Source: Synchiropus splendidus
Taxonomy: Eukaryota; Chordata; Actinopteri; Syngnathiformes; Callionymidae
Reading direction: 5' to 3'
Assembly: GCF_027744825.2 (NCBI RefSeq)
Contig: NC_071334.1
Span: 57,886,937-57,950,936, forward strand
Length of the DNA stretch: 64,000 nt
Below are positions 46,501 through 62,900 of this stretch, piece by piece. A model generated the notes under the pieces. It had not been told where the DNA came from and did no database searches. It was given only the letters and a program-made list of their open reading frames with translations. Numbering within the stretch: position 1 is the first letter of the stretch; each line of letters begins with the position of its first letter. A program made the position numbers and the translations under genes.

Positions 46501-49500
46501 CAGGGACACACACACACACACCTGTCTTAGATACAAGAAGAAGCTTGAATACTGGCCAGCCTCAGGCAGATAGGAAAGGAACACAGTGATGCAGATGAGC
46601 AGGACGGTGGAGTCTTGGCCCACCTTCCTCAGAGACTGAACACAGAGACAATAAAAAAAAGTTTCTGCATAACTTGTTATTTCCTACACAAAAGTGCTGC
46701 ACTGAATTATGCAATTTAGAGATGAATTTCCTTCTTTAATTAAGGCCATAATTAGATTTTGGTCCATTAATGGATGAAAAAACTCCATCAGTGATTTTAA
46801 GGAGAATCAAAACCTTTTTTTGGCATTACAAACGTACCGTTATGAAGCATTGCATTTCATCTGAAAGGTCATTCAACTCACAGTGAAGGGATCAGCTTGT
46901 TCCCAGGATATCGGAGCCCCCCACGTGTTCAGCCTCATCTTATCAGGTAGAGACTCGGGGACGGCCAGAAGGATAAAGAAGATGTCTGCCAGAGCGATCA
47001 GCGTGGCCACCAGGACCACCAGGTTGTCTCCGTACCAGGCTGACAGGTACGCCCCGATGGCCGGGCTTGTCACCAAACTGGCTGCAAATGTAGCCGACAC
47101 CTGTGCAGGAGACAGCAAAGACAATGAAGAACAGTTGCCGTGTACAGCTACTGTCCTCATAAGGAGGTTTCCTGCTCATTGTGAATGCGTCCCGATAAAC
47201 TGCAATCCCAAAACACCATCATCTGTCTGTCAGCATGAGGTCAGTGTAACACTGATATTATTGTCTCCAGGAATCTGCAGCGTTTAATGACGTCCTTTGA
47301 GGTGACACTTTGTTTCAAGATTGCTGTGCACACAGACTGCTTTGGAATAAATAAGTACAAGCTAGGACTGGCACTTTAAAAGATTAATCTTTGAATAATT
47401 AATTCTAAAAAATAATAATCTATGCAAATGACACAGAGATCACACAGAAACCATCATTGCCAGGTGCACTTCCACCAGGTACACAATGAGAACTTAATAA
47501 ATGATAATGATGTTAATTCACACATCAAGTTAATATCATTTTTTAAACCAGGTCCTAGCTAGTACAAACATGAAAAAATAGTGCATTACTTAGAGAGGAA
47601 AAAGGATTATTTCTGGTTGCATAGTTCATTCACACCAGCCAGACTTCCGTGAGCAATGGACTTCAATCATTATGTTTCTTATGTTTCTTAAGGGATTTTG
47701 CCGTTAAAAAAGTCCCGAAAAACGTTATACAATTCTTTAGGTGTTTCCACTTCATTTAAATACTTGTGATCACGTGAGAATTCATCTCTGAAAAGAGATA
47801 ATTTTTCCGATGCCGAGGCGACTCTCACTTAAGCTGTGGCATTGGTGATGGTTGATCTTTATTTAACCACAGATGAAACTCACCAAACCGTAGGCTGTGC
47901 TCCGCTCCCTCTCATTGGTCACGTCAGCCACATAAGCAAAAATGACTGAGAAGGTGACAGAGAATGCTCCTGACATGGAGATCATGGCAAAGTACCACCT
48001 GGGGGTCAGAGAACAAACACACACGGGTCTCAAACACTTGTGGTCTAAACAAGTTAACTACAGTGGTGTTTAAATGCATATACTTTGTGCAGAAGTCCTG
48101 AGCAGGTCCTTTTACTCAATGCTTCAGGTGAGTTCAGCGTGAACAAGTGAATTTCACATATGGAATCAATTATAACACTTTACTTTGAGTGCTTGTTCAT
48201 TTGTTCTCACTGTCATCCATAAAATTCCCATGATTAAAAACATTCTTCTGCTGCATCACAGCGACTCAAAACCATGGAATGTTCCGTCAAATGCTTTGTC
48301 CAAGTATAGTGTTAAAGCAGCCCTAAACAGTGTGATTCCTGAAACACTGGCTGTGTGGAGTGAGGAAACCTGGTCTCTTACCAGGGGCTGAGCCGCATCA
48401 GTGGGATTGGAGCACAGGTGAAGAACACAGTGACCAACAGGAAAGGTCGTCTTCCCCATACGTCTGACAGAGCACCTATCAGAGGAGCCGACATGAATGA
48501 CAGCAGCCCCTGGGGAGAAGAAGAGAGTGACTGATCATCAACAGCCCGCCAAGTTTGACGATGACTAGAACGTTTTTTATTGTTGTAGTAATAGTAAAAA
48601 GTAATAGGAGATACAATTTAAAGGAAATGACACATGCTGTTGGTCAATAAAGTTATGGTTGAAGATCTTTTGTACCTGGGTGAGTTAGTCTGCACCCAAA
48701 TTTGCTCTGATATTTGTGTGACTTGCACCTGGTAGTCAATTAATAAGGACTCATGCTTCAGACAGATCATCTAGTCATGACAAAGAAGGCCTACGTCTCG
48801 GTCCACACCCAACACCATTAACACTAGAGACACCCTGGTTGTGGAACAAAGCCACAGCACTTACTGAGGCATAACACTAGGCCAGAAATGACATTTTATT
48901 CTATAGGCTAGTGAAACATAGATTTAAGAACATAAGAAAGATACAAAAGATAATTTCACCTTTCTTCTGAACATTTAACACAAAAAGACGCAGATGTTTT
49001 GACATTCTTACCTTCACGCCTTGAATAAGTCCATTCATCAGGAACGTGTGCTGAGGGAATGTTTCATGCAACACCTGAAACGAAATACAAGACAAACAGT
49101 ATACGTGATTCAATACAAAAAGATAATTGTACTTATGTTCTACAATGGATGCATACTTCTGATTTTACAATATTAACAAACTAAAGGGTGACAAATCTAA
49201 ATGAGTGTTGTTGCTTTAATTAGCTTCAGAGCTAACGTGTCTGAATTTTACCCTTATTATTGTTGTGAACTGCCTTTTAATCCAGTTTTTCCTCTCAAAT
49301 AAAACTTAGGCATGCGACAGTTTGTCTCACAAATTGGCTGGTCTTGATTTTATATTGTGATCTTTACCTGCAACCTGCATTGAACAACAACAATTCAATA
49401 ACATAACTGTACTTACAGGTTGACTTTACACTTGATATTGAAGATGGTTCAAATTTTGCAACATAGTGCACCTAATGCATGACCAGTGTCTGTCTCACGC

Positions 49501-52112
49501 GAGTTCATAAGGATGGCATTCAAGCATGAACATCAGTTTACATAAATCTGAATAATCAGGCTTTGATGAAATTTCCTTTCAAGTCGAATGGGAAACATGA
49601 CATTTGGAGGACCGAGCATGACACGGATGCAGCCTCCGCAGGGCATTGATGCATCTCAATACTGACACAACTGACACGACCAATCCCAGACACGGGCGCA
49701 CATCTGTCGCCGCAGAGAAGCTGATGGTTTTCGGGCACCACCCCACCCATGCCAGCGCTCACGTGTCCCCCCTCAGCGGCCCATACTCACGGTCAGCATA
49801 GGCGTTGTGAGCAGACCCCAGGCGAAGAACTCAAGGAAGATGACGACCACGGCATGATAGACACTAGGCCGGCCGATGCCTGGCTGGAGCTAAGAGACAA
49901 AAACACACCAATGAAGACGCGCAGCAATGCATGATAATGTCTATGAACAATGAGAATATGAGCCCCAAATGATCTTTTAAATCAAAACTGTATTTCAGCA
50001 GAAACGGGGTTAGTGAGAACAAGTATAAGCCTGATTCCAGTGGGGAATACAATCTTTGCCAAATTCCTCACCACAAAGGTGTTAAGTGACACAATCCTCA
50101 GCTCTTGACATGGTAGCACCTCCAGCTAATAAGATGCGCACAGATATACAGCGAAGTACCAGAAAGGGCTGCAAGGCCTCACAAGCAGATCCTTGCTGCC
50201 TCATACTTCACGCCCTCAATTGCACTGCAACTATTCAGGATCAGGATGTCACTTTGAAGGAGTCAAAATATTACTTGTCTCATAGAGTATAAATCTACAG
50301 AGTTGATAAAAAAGGGCACCAATTTTGATACCGATAAATGAATCAGTCCATCTGAGACACAGCTGTATTCGTATATCACGTGCTGTACCAATATAAAAAG
50401 TCATCATCGACTGATCTTTTTTTTTTCTATGTCAGTGTAAACCATAGTATGTAAAATGTCCTGCATGAGGTCAAAACTTGAAACCGCCTATGAAAAAAAT
50501 GACTTGCAAGGCTTATTTTGATAGTCATTGACTACCTTGATGACTTGTCCACTGAGGATGTCTGATTGTAGTCTCATAAAAAGATACTAAAATATTAGTT
50601 TAAAATGCATGTGAATTGCCAGAAACACCTGCATATTGTTAACTCTTGTTTTGAAACTTCACACATTTGAATTTTATGCCAAAACGGGAGGTGTGTGTCC
50701 TTTGATGTGTCCATGGTGAAACAATCCCATGCTTTTTGGGGTTTTTTTTTTAAATGGTCATGTAGCCCCAGTCGGGTTGACTAATTTAATAGTCGACTAT
50801 ATTGACCAGTCTACTATTATTTATGTTTTGCAGGTAAATAAATCTTGTGAAAGGTCCAGCCCAGTGATATTCCACTTCTCGAGCTGCCATGCTTAAACAT
50901 GCAGAAGGAATAATAAATGCTGAATTGTTACCTCATCGCACAAGAAGAGCACAGAGTGCGAAAAACTGACATGTCTGTATTTTGATATGAGGCAAACCTC
51001 AGACACATGTTTAATAGACATCATAAACAAATGGTTTTCATTGGGTTTTTTTTCTAAATTGTTTTACGCTCAGAACAAGAAGCAGATGTGGATTAATCTG
51101 AAGATATCATAAAGGCTTCCTCTGAGTCCTGTAGCACGAGAAAGACCTTTGAACTTGAACAAAACAATCAGACAGCCAAATACAAATTATTACATAAACC
51201 TCCAGCAGCATCAGTTTCATGGGAGTCGGGTCATCTAGCTCATGAAACTGAAGGTTTGCTGGAATTGTAGGCTCTAACACATGATTTCACAGTGTTCTTT
51301 CCAGCTCTCATAACACAACTGCATCATAGCAGGGAGCGATTATAAGCCTTCAGCAATTCTATTGATTCTCCCTCTTTTCCACACTTAAATGCGTCGACAG
51401 TAAACATTCCTCTTTGGTTAATCCACCTCAGACAAATCAATCCTCCATTTCCTCACCTACATCAACGCGTTTCAATTAAATGATCGATATCAGGATGAGT
51501 AATGACACCGCTGCTCTTGTTTTATTCATGCGTTTCTTCTGCCACATGAATCATGATGACCTTTTCCAGTGGCGATCACTCAGACTGGTGTTCTTCGGAC
51601 GGGTCAAAAGAGAGAGGGATTGTTCCCGTGCAGGCTGATAAAATGGAGACTGGTGTTGACTGTATCAGCCAGCCTGTTATGTAAGAGATAATGGCTCCAT
51701 CCTGGGCACATCATCACCATCACAGCTCTGAGCGGACTGACTCAACCTGCACACTCCACTCTTCTCTCATCCCATTCATTCTCTCCGGTCTCCTTCCTTC
51801 AGCACTGATATCAGCATAAACACCAAAATGCATTTACACCGGGCCGCGTCACCACAACTCACTATAGTGGTTCCTTATCGATGTCTGGTTTTCGATAGAT
51901 TTTGCAGTATTTATATGGAGTGATTCATATGTAAATTAGACTTAAACAAGCGTCACATCTCCAGAATGACAAACGTATAAGATAATAAGGATTTATCCAT
52001 AGAGGTTTGAGAGTAAAATGGCGGTCCGAGAACGCACCGTGACTCCGTCCTTCATGATGATCTTCTTGACCAGCACCACTCGGCCTGTGGTCGGCGGTGG
52101 CTCCGCCGACAT
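43522..52112 (-). CDS. mfsd14b: Mfsd14b (hippocampus abundant transcript-like 1), major facilitator superfamily protein, complete
   Basis: Exons 5' to 3': 52038-52112, 49791-49889, 49012-49074, 48382-48509, 47884-47998, 46882-47100, 46522-46635, 46375-46446, 45743-45855, 44372-44469, 44126-44289, 43522-43788; 1527 nt, 508 residues, all phases agree and all donors are GT. The protein starts MSAEPPPTTGRVVLVKK. It has about 12 membrane segments and the MFS motif A loop (GALSDVWGRRPF, residues 91-102). It also contains VLHETFPQHTFLMNGLIQG, GAPISWEQADPF and GIRGLCNGLGPALYGFIFF. The tail has SDEDFEPLLQD, an acidic dileucine-type sorting signal. Family members MFSD14A and B are orphan transporters of intracellular membranes; substrate unknown. 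The SDEDxEPLLQDS tail and the MSxEPPP start favour the B paralogue. Confidence 0.95.
44560..45742. other. mfsd14b intron 9 sequence, AT-rich with pyrimidine tracts
   Basis: The intron between exons at 45743 and 44469 contains ATTAATTAATCG-like motifs near 44590 and T-rich tracts at 45165-45300. It also holds a CA run at 45709-45721. No coding potential or clear element boundary is seen. Confidence 0.4.
49890..52037. other. mfsd14b intron 1 (about 2.1 kb)
   Basis: No exon or RNA is recognised. Near 50765-50815 there is a TAGTCGACTA-containing stretch like degenerate hAT termini. The GC-rich sequence right of 51990 belongs to the promoter side of the gene. Confidence 0.45.
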
Positions 52113-54490
52113 CTCGTCACACCTGCCGCGGGTCGCAAAGCATCCTTGCCGCGTCGAGATGCGCGGTTCTTCGGCTGCTTCCAGGATGAATCCGTTTCGT
52201 TAGCCTAGCTGAGGCTACACCGAGCTGACGGCGGATAATGGTCAAGATTTCGGAGGGAATAAATCCACAGCGAGTCCCGGCGGGTCCAGTCCGCACAGCG
52301 CCGACGGTACCGTGAAGTTGGGCATAGACTGTAGAAGCGCACTTCCTGTATCCTCCCTTTCAAATTAAGAGTATCCTGCGCAAACTTGACTCGGCACGTT
52401 AATTAATAAACACAAAAACAGATGTGTCATGGGCATGTACAAGGTTTAACGTTGGGATAGTTCATAATCACATATATGAGATGAAATTTGTCCGAATGTG
52501 ACTCAAAAAAAGCCCACGTTAAACCCTCACAACTCAACATGGGCAGAGATTAAATCATTCTCACTTCATTTTGTCTCTCAATTCAATTATTTCCACGGCT
52601 TGAGTCAAGTTCTCACAGCAGAAGAAACCTAGTTGCCTGAGACAGAAAAAAATGAGTAAGCAGGGGGACTTTTATTTTTGGCTGCTTCCGAGTTCACCCA
52701 CGCAGATTCATGCTGTGACACAGTGGGAGACGGTGCATCATCGATTTTTAAGAAAGACCATCGTCATCATTTTTATTTTGAGATGAACCAAATCACCACG
52801 GTTTTATTGAAACGACCCGCCTACCCCGACGTTGACCCACAAACCACGAACCTCTCGTTAACACCAAAGACTGAAAGATCGACATGATAAGTGCAAAAGG
52901 CCGCGCGCGGCGCTCTTCAGTGCGTAGTCAAGCCACATTCCAGCACCTAGTTACAGGGCGGAAGCTCGCGGATTATAGCTAAAAACGAACAATTCAGAAA
53001 CAGGTTTTGAGCCTAAACCTCCTCTTAAAACACACAACTACTTCTAAAATTCATCAATGAGCATTTCTGATATAATTACACAATAATCTAGGTCAATAAA
53101 TTACAATTAGATCTTAGTAAAATGAGGTGTTATATTTTGAAAAGAAAACTAACATCCGCTTGAGTCGATCAACTGGCCGGTGGGCAGAAAGTCGCTCACG
53201 TGTCTGTAGCTGTGGTGGCTGCGTGTGTTTGTGTGTGTATGTGTGACCGTGTGTATGCGCGTTAGGATGAATAAAACATGATTTTAGAAAAGGATGAGAC
53301 GACTACAAACGTGACCGAGCGGCGGCTTTATCGAAAGCCGATTACATCATGGATGCTTATAAACACAGCATATAATTACAATATGTACACCATACACCAA
53401 CTGAACCGACATAAAACATATATATACATGTGTTCTATGCCAGGTTAGTCGGTGTGATCATTTATGCTTGACATACTTTTTGGCCCATTTTTGAATAATG
53501 AACTTTGACTAATGATATTGTATTAAATTATAAATAAAACTCATTCCTTTTTCAAATGTCTTGTCTCTTTTTCCACTGTATGTCAGCTTTACGTCTCCCA
53601 TACATATCAAAATTCGTTTTTAAATGTTACGTGAAAATTATTTTGTTGTTAATGCTCATTTTAATACTACTTTTTGTCCGTCAAAAAAAAAAAAAAAAAA
53701 AAAAAAAACTCAAAGTGCCTTTACGTCATACCTACGTTTTCCAGATAGTGCTGCTTGAAATGTTTTATAAATTATTATTTATATTTGAAATCATTCAATA
53801 GAATCTATATAAAACAAAACAATATGTAAGCAAATCTATTTTTGAAGGTAAAATTAAATAATTTAATTTCACTTTTCTTTCACCTTCACCTTCATATAAC
53901 CCATACACACAATACTCACGCCTGCAGTCAATGAATAATTGAACCTACGATGCAATAATAGCATCTAAATTAGTCGGGTGAAAATGTGTATTCATAATGT
54001 CAGAAACCACTGAGTCACATGACACGTGGGTGATGGCGTTGGATGACCAAGACTCCACCAACCGCATGAGGACCGCAGCTTCCATTTAGGATTTTGTAAG
54101 ACCTGAAGAGGTCTTGACTGACACAGAAGTACTGGTATGTACTTCACTTTATGTACAGTTCCACTGAAGTAAACAGCATTTTGTCATTTCCAAAAAAAAT
54201 TACAACTTAGACCTGTAGCTTTTGGTGTGATATAACTTACTGTCCCTGCATCCAGAACTCCCTCCCACCGGACACTCGCAACTTTAGCTCATCTTCTTAA
54301 AAATACACCTCAAAACCGTCACCTGACTTACTGTCACCTATTACCCGTCTTAATTTTTTTTTTAAATTTCTCTTTTAAAAAGCTTGTTTTTGTTTGTGTC
54401 TTGCACTTCGACCCTGAGTGCACCCATAATATTGTATTATTGTTATTAAATATACATCTGAAATGACACATCGTGATCATAAAAGCGTGA
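52113..54490. other. mfsd14b promoter region and spacer to spin1
   Basis: 52113-52340 is GC- and CpG-rich and directly precedes the mfsd14b ATG, so it is the likely CpG-island promoter. A second CpG cluster lies at 52895-52980 (GGCCGCGCGCGGCGC). 53190-53265 is TG-rich. No gene on the plus strand was found that would make the promoter bidirectional. Confidence 0.5.
53683..53708. repeat. (A)26 homopolymer
   Basis: An uninterrupted run of 26 adenines is visible. It could be the tail of a decayed retrocopy, but no source sequence is recognised beside it. Confidence 0.9.
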
Positions 54491-54499
54491 CCAAAACTC

Positions 54500-57400
54500 A
54501 AACAACCACTTCAGTTTTTTTATTATACAATAAAAATTTGAACATACATATCGTAACATACAAAAACAAACAATACAAGGCAGAAGAATGATCGAAGGCC
54601 CATGTCATTCCAACATCAACAACAATAGCAAAACGACTGTCAGACATAAACCTCGCTGCAGATGAGCGCTGCGTTGCATCATTTCCGTTAAAATAGTGCA
54701 TGTCGATGATCACAACGTCTCTGTAAAGAAAAGTAATACACACTGGTGCCAACGTCTGTTTTTTTTTTTTTTCTAACTCTTTTTTTTATGAGCAGATTTA
54801 ATAATTATAGTTGTAATCTGCTTGGCAACCAACTACATCACAGGAAGTACACGGACTGAAGGTGTTCCCCATGTTGCCGAGAAAGCTTGTCATGATGTCG
54901 CCCCCCACCGAAAAATGTGTATACACACACACGCCATTGTACACTAATATGAGAAATAAGTGCTTTTCTTTTCATCACAAATGGAAGAGTTGTTCTTCAA
55001 ACCTCTGAGCAGCAGGAATAGATTACACACAAATAATATACTGTGTAGTATTTCAACATTTTAGTCTGCAATGATGCAAAAAACAGAGTCCAGTTAAAAT
55101 CCCAAAGGCAAGTCAAGCCTCATCAGTCTGTGGCTTCTCTGAACTCTTATGTGTAACATGGTGGATCCTTCTGCGCGGATGGGATTCGTGGTAACCGTGA
55201 ACGCGTAAGGAAACCCTTCAGTCGAGTGTAAATCCAAATAAATTATAACAAAAGTTTGTGAAAATCAAATGGAAGCCTTCATTGGACGTTCACCTCGTCG
55301 CTCTCATCTCTGACGAACACACACTTTTAGAGCACAACACATTTTCCAATCCGCTTTGTCAATTAGTGTGACTTACTTTAAGCCCACAAAAAAACAAAGC
55401 TAAAATATGGCATTACTTGCTTCTTTTTTTTAGACTAGACATTTTAGTACTTGCGCAATTTATTTTTACAAGATGAAGGAAAAAGTACTGGTGGTGACAG
55501 GGTTATTTTGTCATTTCAATTCTGTTAACAACAGCAGGTGCTTTGTCGTGGCTGGTTGTTATTATTTTATGAACATCTTGAATGTGGTTGAAATACAATT
55601 AAATGTAATTTAAGATTGCAGTGCATTATAATAAGTGTGGAAAATCTTCTACAGAAGGTTATTAAAATTTTGACGTCGTGCCAGGGTCTTGAACTCGAAA
55701 GGAGGTACTTATTTTTGCTGTATTTAAAATTCAGTTTACTATAAATCCACACAAGTGTTGAAATGCAAACCAGTTGAAGACCAATGAAAAGCTATTTTAA
55801 AAAAGATCACCAGCTATGCTGACACAAAGTTCGCTCCTAACAGCATGTGTCACATGATCACAAGTCATCCCCACAAATGCGCATCACACTCATGGTGGTA
55901 GTCAGTCAACGTTCATGAGGTGTCCCAGGGTTGAAAGGCTGAACTGCCCTTCAATTTTGTACGGTTTTTATGAGCAAGGGGTCTAACATTCATCGAGCGT
56001 AAAAATCAAGTAAGAACTGTAAAATCCAGATGAGCTAGCAAAAGCCCTGAAGTGCAAAACAAAAAACTTTTTTTGGAACACTATGGTGCAGCATTGACTT
56101 ATGTGACTAACCTCCGGTTGTGTTTCTGCCTCTGTTTATCAGACGGCAAAATAAGTGGAAAACCTATGGTCGGACTTCAATGGAAGTTTCAGGAAACATT
56201 GATAATGTTAATGTCATTGATAATTCTGGATTATCATCTGGATCCAAGGAATGGTCTTGCTCTATTGAACACAAGCTGCTGCAGCGCATAGTATTCCAAA
56301 AACTACAACCCACTGCATACAATCAAATCAATAAAAGAACTTTCTAGTTGGCGCTCTCATAAAAAACCTCACTCGACATAATAACCCTGTCACCACCAAT
56401 ACTTCTAATGCCTCCAACTAAAACAAGAACAGTAATAAATATGAACCTAAAAAGTTGGTATGAAATTTGAGCAATGTTTTTTTACAGTAAGAGGTGCGAC
56501 AATAACCAGCGCACCTTGAACCTGCAGAAATTTAGGATTTCGTCCATGGATCAACGACACGACATTAAAAACACCTCGCCAAAGACACAGAGAACTTGGG
56601 CCACGTCTTCCTTACAAGTGCATCTCCTTCGTTCACACTTTGGAAAACACACTGCGAGATTGACTCTGAAGGCTTGAGTGAAATCACGAGACAAACAAAA
56701 TGTCTTAAACAACTTCACAACAGGAAGCAGTTTTGGCAACAATGCATGAAAAAAAAAAAAATCCAGTTTTTTTTTTTCTTTTTGAGCCGACGTCTTTTGG
56801 TGAGGAGTCCATCAGTCTTTCAGATGATGAAGCCACTTGTATTTTAACACTCTAGCTTTGTACAACAACCGCAACAGCTATACCTTGCCAGTCATGGTGG
56901 ACATTTGACCTCATTGTTTTGTGTGGCACAGATGAAACAGGCTAAGCATTTGTGTTGTAACTTAAAAGATATAAAGAGCCGTGACATTAGGGGGTCACCT
57001 CATTAAACATTGTTCAGTGACTTAATTCTTTTAAACGAATCAACTTAATAAATGCAATAGCGTCCTCATTCGGTCGTATTTAGCACTACAACTAAAGCCG
57101 TTGATAATGATGCATCCTTGCACAATCCTTAATAGGAAAAGTGTATTTTTTTCTTTAGATTCATTTGAATCACAACAGAAAGTGCTTTTGTCCAAATACT
57201 GACGTAAATAAAAGTGAAATTAAAATAGAACATGGAATGATTTTGGACTAAATATATTTTGCGATCACATTTTGGAAGTGTTTTTGACATTAGGCAGAGA
57301 TTTGCTTTGCAACTCTGGTTCAGATTAAACTGAAACAGTTCTTTTGTGTGAGTGTTTTTAAGTGTAGAGATGAAATGATAAAACGAAACAGGTAGATGTT

Positions 57401-57575
57401 ACGGTCTGGTGTCAAGTCTACATTAAAGTGTTCTTCTATTCAACAAGCTCTTTCATTTGCTTCACCAGGAGTTTTCTGTCATGGTCTGACGAACGAGTGC
57501 TGGGTTAAAAGCTGCAGATGTGTTCATCGTATGCCGAGTCTTGTGACGAGAGTCTGCGGTGGAAGTGGGGGTAGC
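54500..57575 (-). other. spin1: Likely long 3' UTR of spin1
   Basis: No exon is recognised in these 3 kb. The first strong minus-strand AATAAA candidate with AT-rich context is near 54517 (TTTATT). Vertebrate SPIN1 mRNAs have long 3' UTRs, so assignment to spin1 is plausible. An A13 tract and a T12 tract 8 bases apart near 56748-56780 could fold back. The exact end is inferred. Confidence 0.45.
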
Positions 57576-59975
<2,400 letters not shown>

Positions 59976-62900
59976 TCATCTGGACTCAGGGGGGCAGCCA
60001 GGCTGCCCAGCCACACAACTGCAGCACTGAGCAGACCAGTGCTGAAAGACGAACACGCAAATCTAGTCATGCTTACTGACACCTTGTGGTAAGGAAGAGG
60101 AAATACAAGAGCCATGTCACGGGTGCTGATGATCACATTTGTTAGGGGAAAAAAAAACATCAGCAGTTCAAGGATCTCATTAATCACACCAATTCAACAC
60201 TTTCAAAAGAAAGTTAAAAAGCTAAAAAATATTCAACTGAGCTCACACAGAACCAGCAAACACTGAGCTCAAAAGACAGCTTGAACAGGAAAGTAATAAT
60301 ATTATAATAAGTGCAACTGTGTATGACAGTAAAGTATGATACAGTGTGGTGTGTTGCAGTAGCCAAATTTGACAATGACCTCAAATGATAGTTGTGCAAC
60401 ATGTATAAGTCAACAAGCAACAAATGTAGTATTTAAAAATGATGAACATTTTGTGCAGGAGTACAAAATGACTAACCAGTCTCTGGAGTTCAGCAGTATT
60501 AATTCATGAGTCGTTCAGCAGGAACATGGAGTATAATCCTCCTCCAAAATCAGCTCTCACCCTGCGATAAGAGAACAGAGTGTATTTCACAGGTGACTCA
60601 CAGTTTGATACAATCTGACCTCAGATCAGAAAGATAACACACAAATTCATGGAGCGCATTCGAGATGCTGAAGTGGGCTTGAGGTCACCCTGAAGGGCTT
60701 GGGCAGCGCACAGGGATTAAATGTATGATGATGATGATGAAGAAGAAGAAGAGAGGGTGGACAGGCACTCCGCGAAAACAGCCAAGCCAGAGAAAAAGCC
60801 TTTTGAGGACAATTACATTCAGATTTCAGTCACAACGTTGAACCAATTTCAGAAATCTAACTCAGTTAACTTCATTTCTGACAACTAGTTTTTGAGAAAA
60901 ACATGTCCCACTTATGAGCTGTGACCCATTATAAGCCAGATGAAAAGTCATTTTTTGATAACAATGAGTTGGAGCTCAGGTTCCAGTCCACTGAGCCCGA
61001 TCAGGATCCCTCCAGGGAGATTTTCATGTTGCTTTAACTTGAATTTATGTTGCTTCCAGTGTCATGTGCCTCACCTGACCTGCCTTCCACCCCAGCCGCT
61101 TTGGCAGCAAAACAAAAGTACCGATTCATTCTGGCATCTAAACCATCAGCAAAACGCAATCGATTTAATGCAGAGAGCCACTGTTATATTGAATTATATG
61201 GATAATCTGAAGTACTTTTTGGGAAAAAAAAAGTACTTCAGATAGAATGACTTGAGTGTTCCCTCTTCTTCACTTTTCAATTTCATTATACAATGACAAT
61301 AAAGTATCTATCTATAAATAGAGACTAAAGAAGAAAGACAATAAACAAGCTATGCTTATTCTGAGCTGAAAACCTAAAAACACCCATTAAGACTACTTCT
61401 GAATACGCATGCAGTTTACCACGTCGGTCGTAAACGGCAGAGAAAATGTGTGCGAGACACGCTGGTGCTCAACCTGCACCCACATTGATGTCCTGAACAC
61501 GAGATTTCAATTATTGATCGGTGGATCCTGAGAGGAAGGCCTTGAGTCTATTATTCATCTGAAGCTCTGGTGTGGATAACAGGTCTGCTCCTCTGACTCC
61601 ACACAGGTTCAACTTGCTGGACAAAATCCCCTCATAAGCAACACAGAAAACTGGGACCTTTACACGTTGAGTAGTGACTACAGTTCTACAGGAAGCATTA
61701 AACGGTCATTATGAAATATATAAACCACTAAATTGCAAGTCATATCTCTCTCAGACAGATATTCTACAAGTATCCTTGAAAACACAGCTTAAGCAGAAGA
61801 AAGTGCGCTGCTCCAGAAATTCTATTTGACATTCCGCTCACGAGTCCCAAACCTGGCAACCCATCCATTACAAGAGCGTGATCATGTAATTGTGTTAGTG
61901 GCATGCACCAGGAGGAGGACTCACTCTAATCACACGTTATTGATAACAAACACATAAAATAGGATTCATTTTTCATTATCGGAATTCAACAAAAATAAAG
62001 GAATCCAGCATTGCTTTTGGAGCAGGAGCAGTTGCTCGATGGGGCTTTTAAAAACAGGCCTTCATTTGATGATCTGGAGGTCACCCTTGGTGATTGATTT
62101 CAGAAATGAACGTGAATATTGTTCATTTGAAAATGCGTTTATTTTACATTATTATGTTTAAACGGAATCATAATAATTTTCAGTGTTGCAAGCATTTGGT
62201 CTGGGGTATGTGAATATAATCAAAATATCAATACTGAGACCGATCAGGATATGAACTGGCGCAACATTGTCATACTGATACAATTTCATGCTGAATCGCC
62301 ACTGATCTGGTCTGTGTTTTAAATGAAGCCCCTGCTCCTCTGCAGCCCATCAGCTTCCAGCTCTGTGGCTGTTCGCTAGCTCCACCCCCTAAATGCGCAG
62401 GTATCGTACAATGGCAAACAACGACAGGGATCTGCTAGCTGGCAAGAGTTGGTGTTCAAAATTACAATTGAAGTGTAGCAATACCTGCTCTGTTAAAGTC
62501 ACCACTGCTCCGTTCTGCATTCAGAGGAAGTGTGAGTATTCTTCATAAATGCATGGTTCACTTGTGGAGCTTGTCCATACGTTGGACAACAGTGCATTTT
62601 GGTTTTGTTTACAATATTCCCAATTTGTTTTATTAGTGGTTTCCTACACATTGTGCTCACTAATTGTGCAGCTGTTTCATTTTTTCTTCTGCATTAATGT
62701 GCACTTGCAACAACAACTGCAATGGCATGTATTTCTTTCATACATTCATTCTAAGTGCTCCTCATACTTACACTGCTGTAACTCATTAAATGGGTGGTGA
62801 TACAATTTGTGTTATATATTTCTTATGTTAAAATATTGTATTGTTTTATGTGACCACTCATGACCATTTATATTGTGATATGAATTTGAGACCATATTGC

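Noticed and set aside
53323..53340. Perfect 7-bp hairpin CGGCTTT-ATCG-AAAGCCG
   Set aside because: It recalls a histone mRNA stem-loop, but the loop and flanks do not match that consensus and no histone gene is near. A chance hairpin is likely.
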